Positions 5,216 through 5,887 of a stretch of DNA of 5,887 nt are shown here, one piece after another. Origin of the DNA: Anaerolineae bacterium (GTDB lineage: Bacteria; Chloroflexota; Anaerolineae; 4572-78; NAK82). The number at the start of each line of letters is the position of its first letter. Positions within the stretch are counted from its first letter, which is position 1. The notes under the pieces are model-generated. The model was not told the origin of the DNA and did not search any database. It saw nothing but the letters and a program-made list of their open reading frames with translations. Location: NCBI GenBank assembly GCA_030598425.1, contig JAUVPY010000195.1:1-5887 (forward strand). Reading direction: 5' to 3'. A program made the translations under genes and the position numbers.

Positions 5216-5887
5216 GCGAACCGCTGAAACGGTTACCGAAAGTCGAAGCACGATCGGAGCCTCGAACGTCATCTGGGCAGGAGACACAGTTTACTAAGTC
5301 GCCGGCTAAGATGTCGCTCACGCAGGCGCTCATCTTGGCCGGCCTGGTGGTGGCCGTTTTCTGTGTGCTCAGTGCCCTGATCGTCTCAGTACTTGTCGAC
5401 CGTGACGGGTTGTTGGGCGCGGCACCCTCCGAGCAGATCATCGCTCAGAGTACCCCCGAGGCCCCCCCGATTCCTAGCGTTACTCCAACCTTTACCCCAT
5501 CTCCCACCGCCACCAGCGTACCCCGTCTGCCAACTTCTACGCCTACCCTGGTTGTCCCGCCTGATTTCATCAATCGCGACAAGATCAACGAGATTACCGA
5601 CTATGTGGTCAATACCCGTGGTTTGGAGCTGCAGCAGGACGTCCCATCTCGTTTTCTCACCCGGCCGGAGTTGCGCCAGTACCTGGAAACAGAGTACACG
5701 CAAGAGCGTGTCTCATCCGCTTTGGACCGAAACCGGGAACTGTACGTAGCCATGGACTTGCTTGACCCGACCGCTGACTTTGCGGCAAAGGCTCTTGACT
5801 CAGCGGCACGGAATATCGCTGGGTTTTACACACCCGAGGGACAAGTGTTGTATTTGGTCGTCGAATCGGTCAATATGTTCGCCAGCG
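5212..5887 (+). CDS. Membrane-anchored Pro/Thr-linker protein, possible metallopeptidase-like exodomain (partial at 3' end)
   Basis: The frame is open from GTG 5212 to the window edge (225 residues, no stop). The GTG overlaps the rph stop by 4 nt (GTGA), and GGAG (5201-5204) lies seven bases upstream, which supports coupled translation. A charged cytoplasmic N-terminus (1-36) precedes one membrane helix (about 39-62), giving a type II topology. A Pro/Thr/Ser-rich linker (about 80-117, with [12 protein letters not shown]) follows, then a folded region from 118. This region contains [20 protein letters not shown] (136-155) and [15 protein letters not shown] (202-216). The RGL-x(5)-VP-x-RFL and AGFY-P-x-x-x-LYLV pattern resembles Chloroflexota surface proteins in which an HE-x-x-H zinc site follows shortly after. 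That site would lie outside this window, so the peptidase idea is inference. A later in-frame ATG (5311) would still keep the membrane helix. The Thr-Pro linker style supports a Chloroflexota origin. Confidence 0.75.
   Translation, partial: MSEPLKRLPKVEARSEPRTSSGQETQFTKSPAKMSLTQALILAGLVVAVFCVLSALIVSVLVDRDGLLGAAPSEQIIAQSTPEAPPIPSVTPTFTPSPTATSVPRLPTSTPTLVVPPDFINRDKINEITDYVVNTRGLELQQDVPSRFLTRPELRQYLETEYTQERVSSALDRNRELYVAMDLLDPTADFAAKALDSAARNIAGFYTPEGQVLYLVVESVNMFAS

Noticed and set aside
4968..5441. 157-codon minus-strand frame across rph and the last gene
   Set aside because: It is antisense to conserved RNase PH motifs and has no recognisable domain.
5393..5749. 118-codon plus-strand frame within the last gene
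   Set aside because: It is an alternative frame of the Pro/Thr-rich linker region. The frame from 5212 has a ribosome-binding site, a membrane helix and coupling to rph.

Overview
Organism. The window looks like a bacterial chromosome of moderately high GC, most likely a Chloroflexota (Anaerolineae-like) genome. The signs are the Thr/Pro-rich periplasmic linker in the last protein, a membrane-protein/winged-helix/SPFH gene set of a style I associate with that phylum, and intergenic 7-bp tandem repeats built on ACGNNNN. This assignment is inference from gene style; no rRNA or other phylogenetic marker is present. All recognised genes lie on the + strand. No tRNA, rRNA, CRISPR array or transposase gene was seen.

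Layout. Positions 3-149 hold the C-terminal tail of an alpha/beta-hydrolase-like protein. Its stop codon falls inside a small heptanucleotide array. A 199-bp non-coding gap (150-348) carries two heptad arrays in opposite orientation, a perfect inverted repeat (247-262) and a TATAAT box. Then come four closely spaced genes: a 631-aa DUF2207/YciQ-type membrane protein with a glycine-rich tail (349-2244), a 173-aa protein with two membrane helices, a winged-helix-like region and a zinc ribbon (2296-2817), a 172-aa soluble helical protein of unknown function (2846-3364), and a 344-aa SPFH/Band-7 protein ending in an excisionase-type helix-turn-helix (3441-4475). Another heptad array of the same family sits just before the SPFH gene. 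The SPFH stop overlaps or nearly touches RNase PH (rph, 4487-5215). The rph stop overlaps by 4 nt the start of a membrane-anchored, Pro/Thr-rich protein that runs off the window (5212-5887).

How it may work. The four genes from 349 to 4475 combine the part types found in the Bacillus subtilis pspA-ydjGHI envelope-stress locus: a membrane protein with a Gly-rich tail, a zinc-ribbon membrane protein, a helical soluble protein and an SPFH scaffold. Here two of the proteins also carry DNA-binding-type folds. I therefore read it as a candidate membrane-stress or membrane-organisation module with built-in transcriptional feedback. That functional reading is inference; the domain content is seen in the sequence. 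RNase PH and the last gene appear to be co-transcribed with the SPFH gene by overlap, with no obvious functional link.
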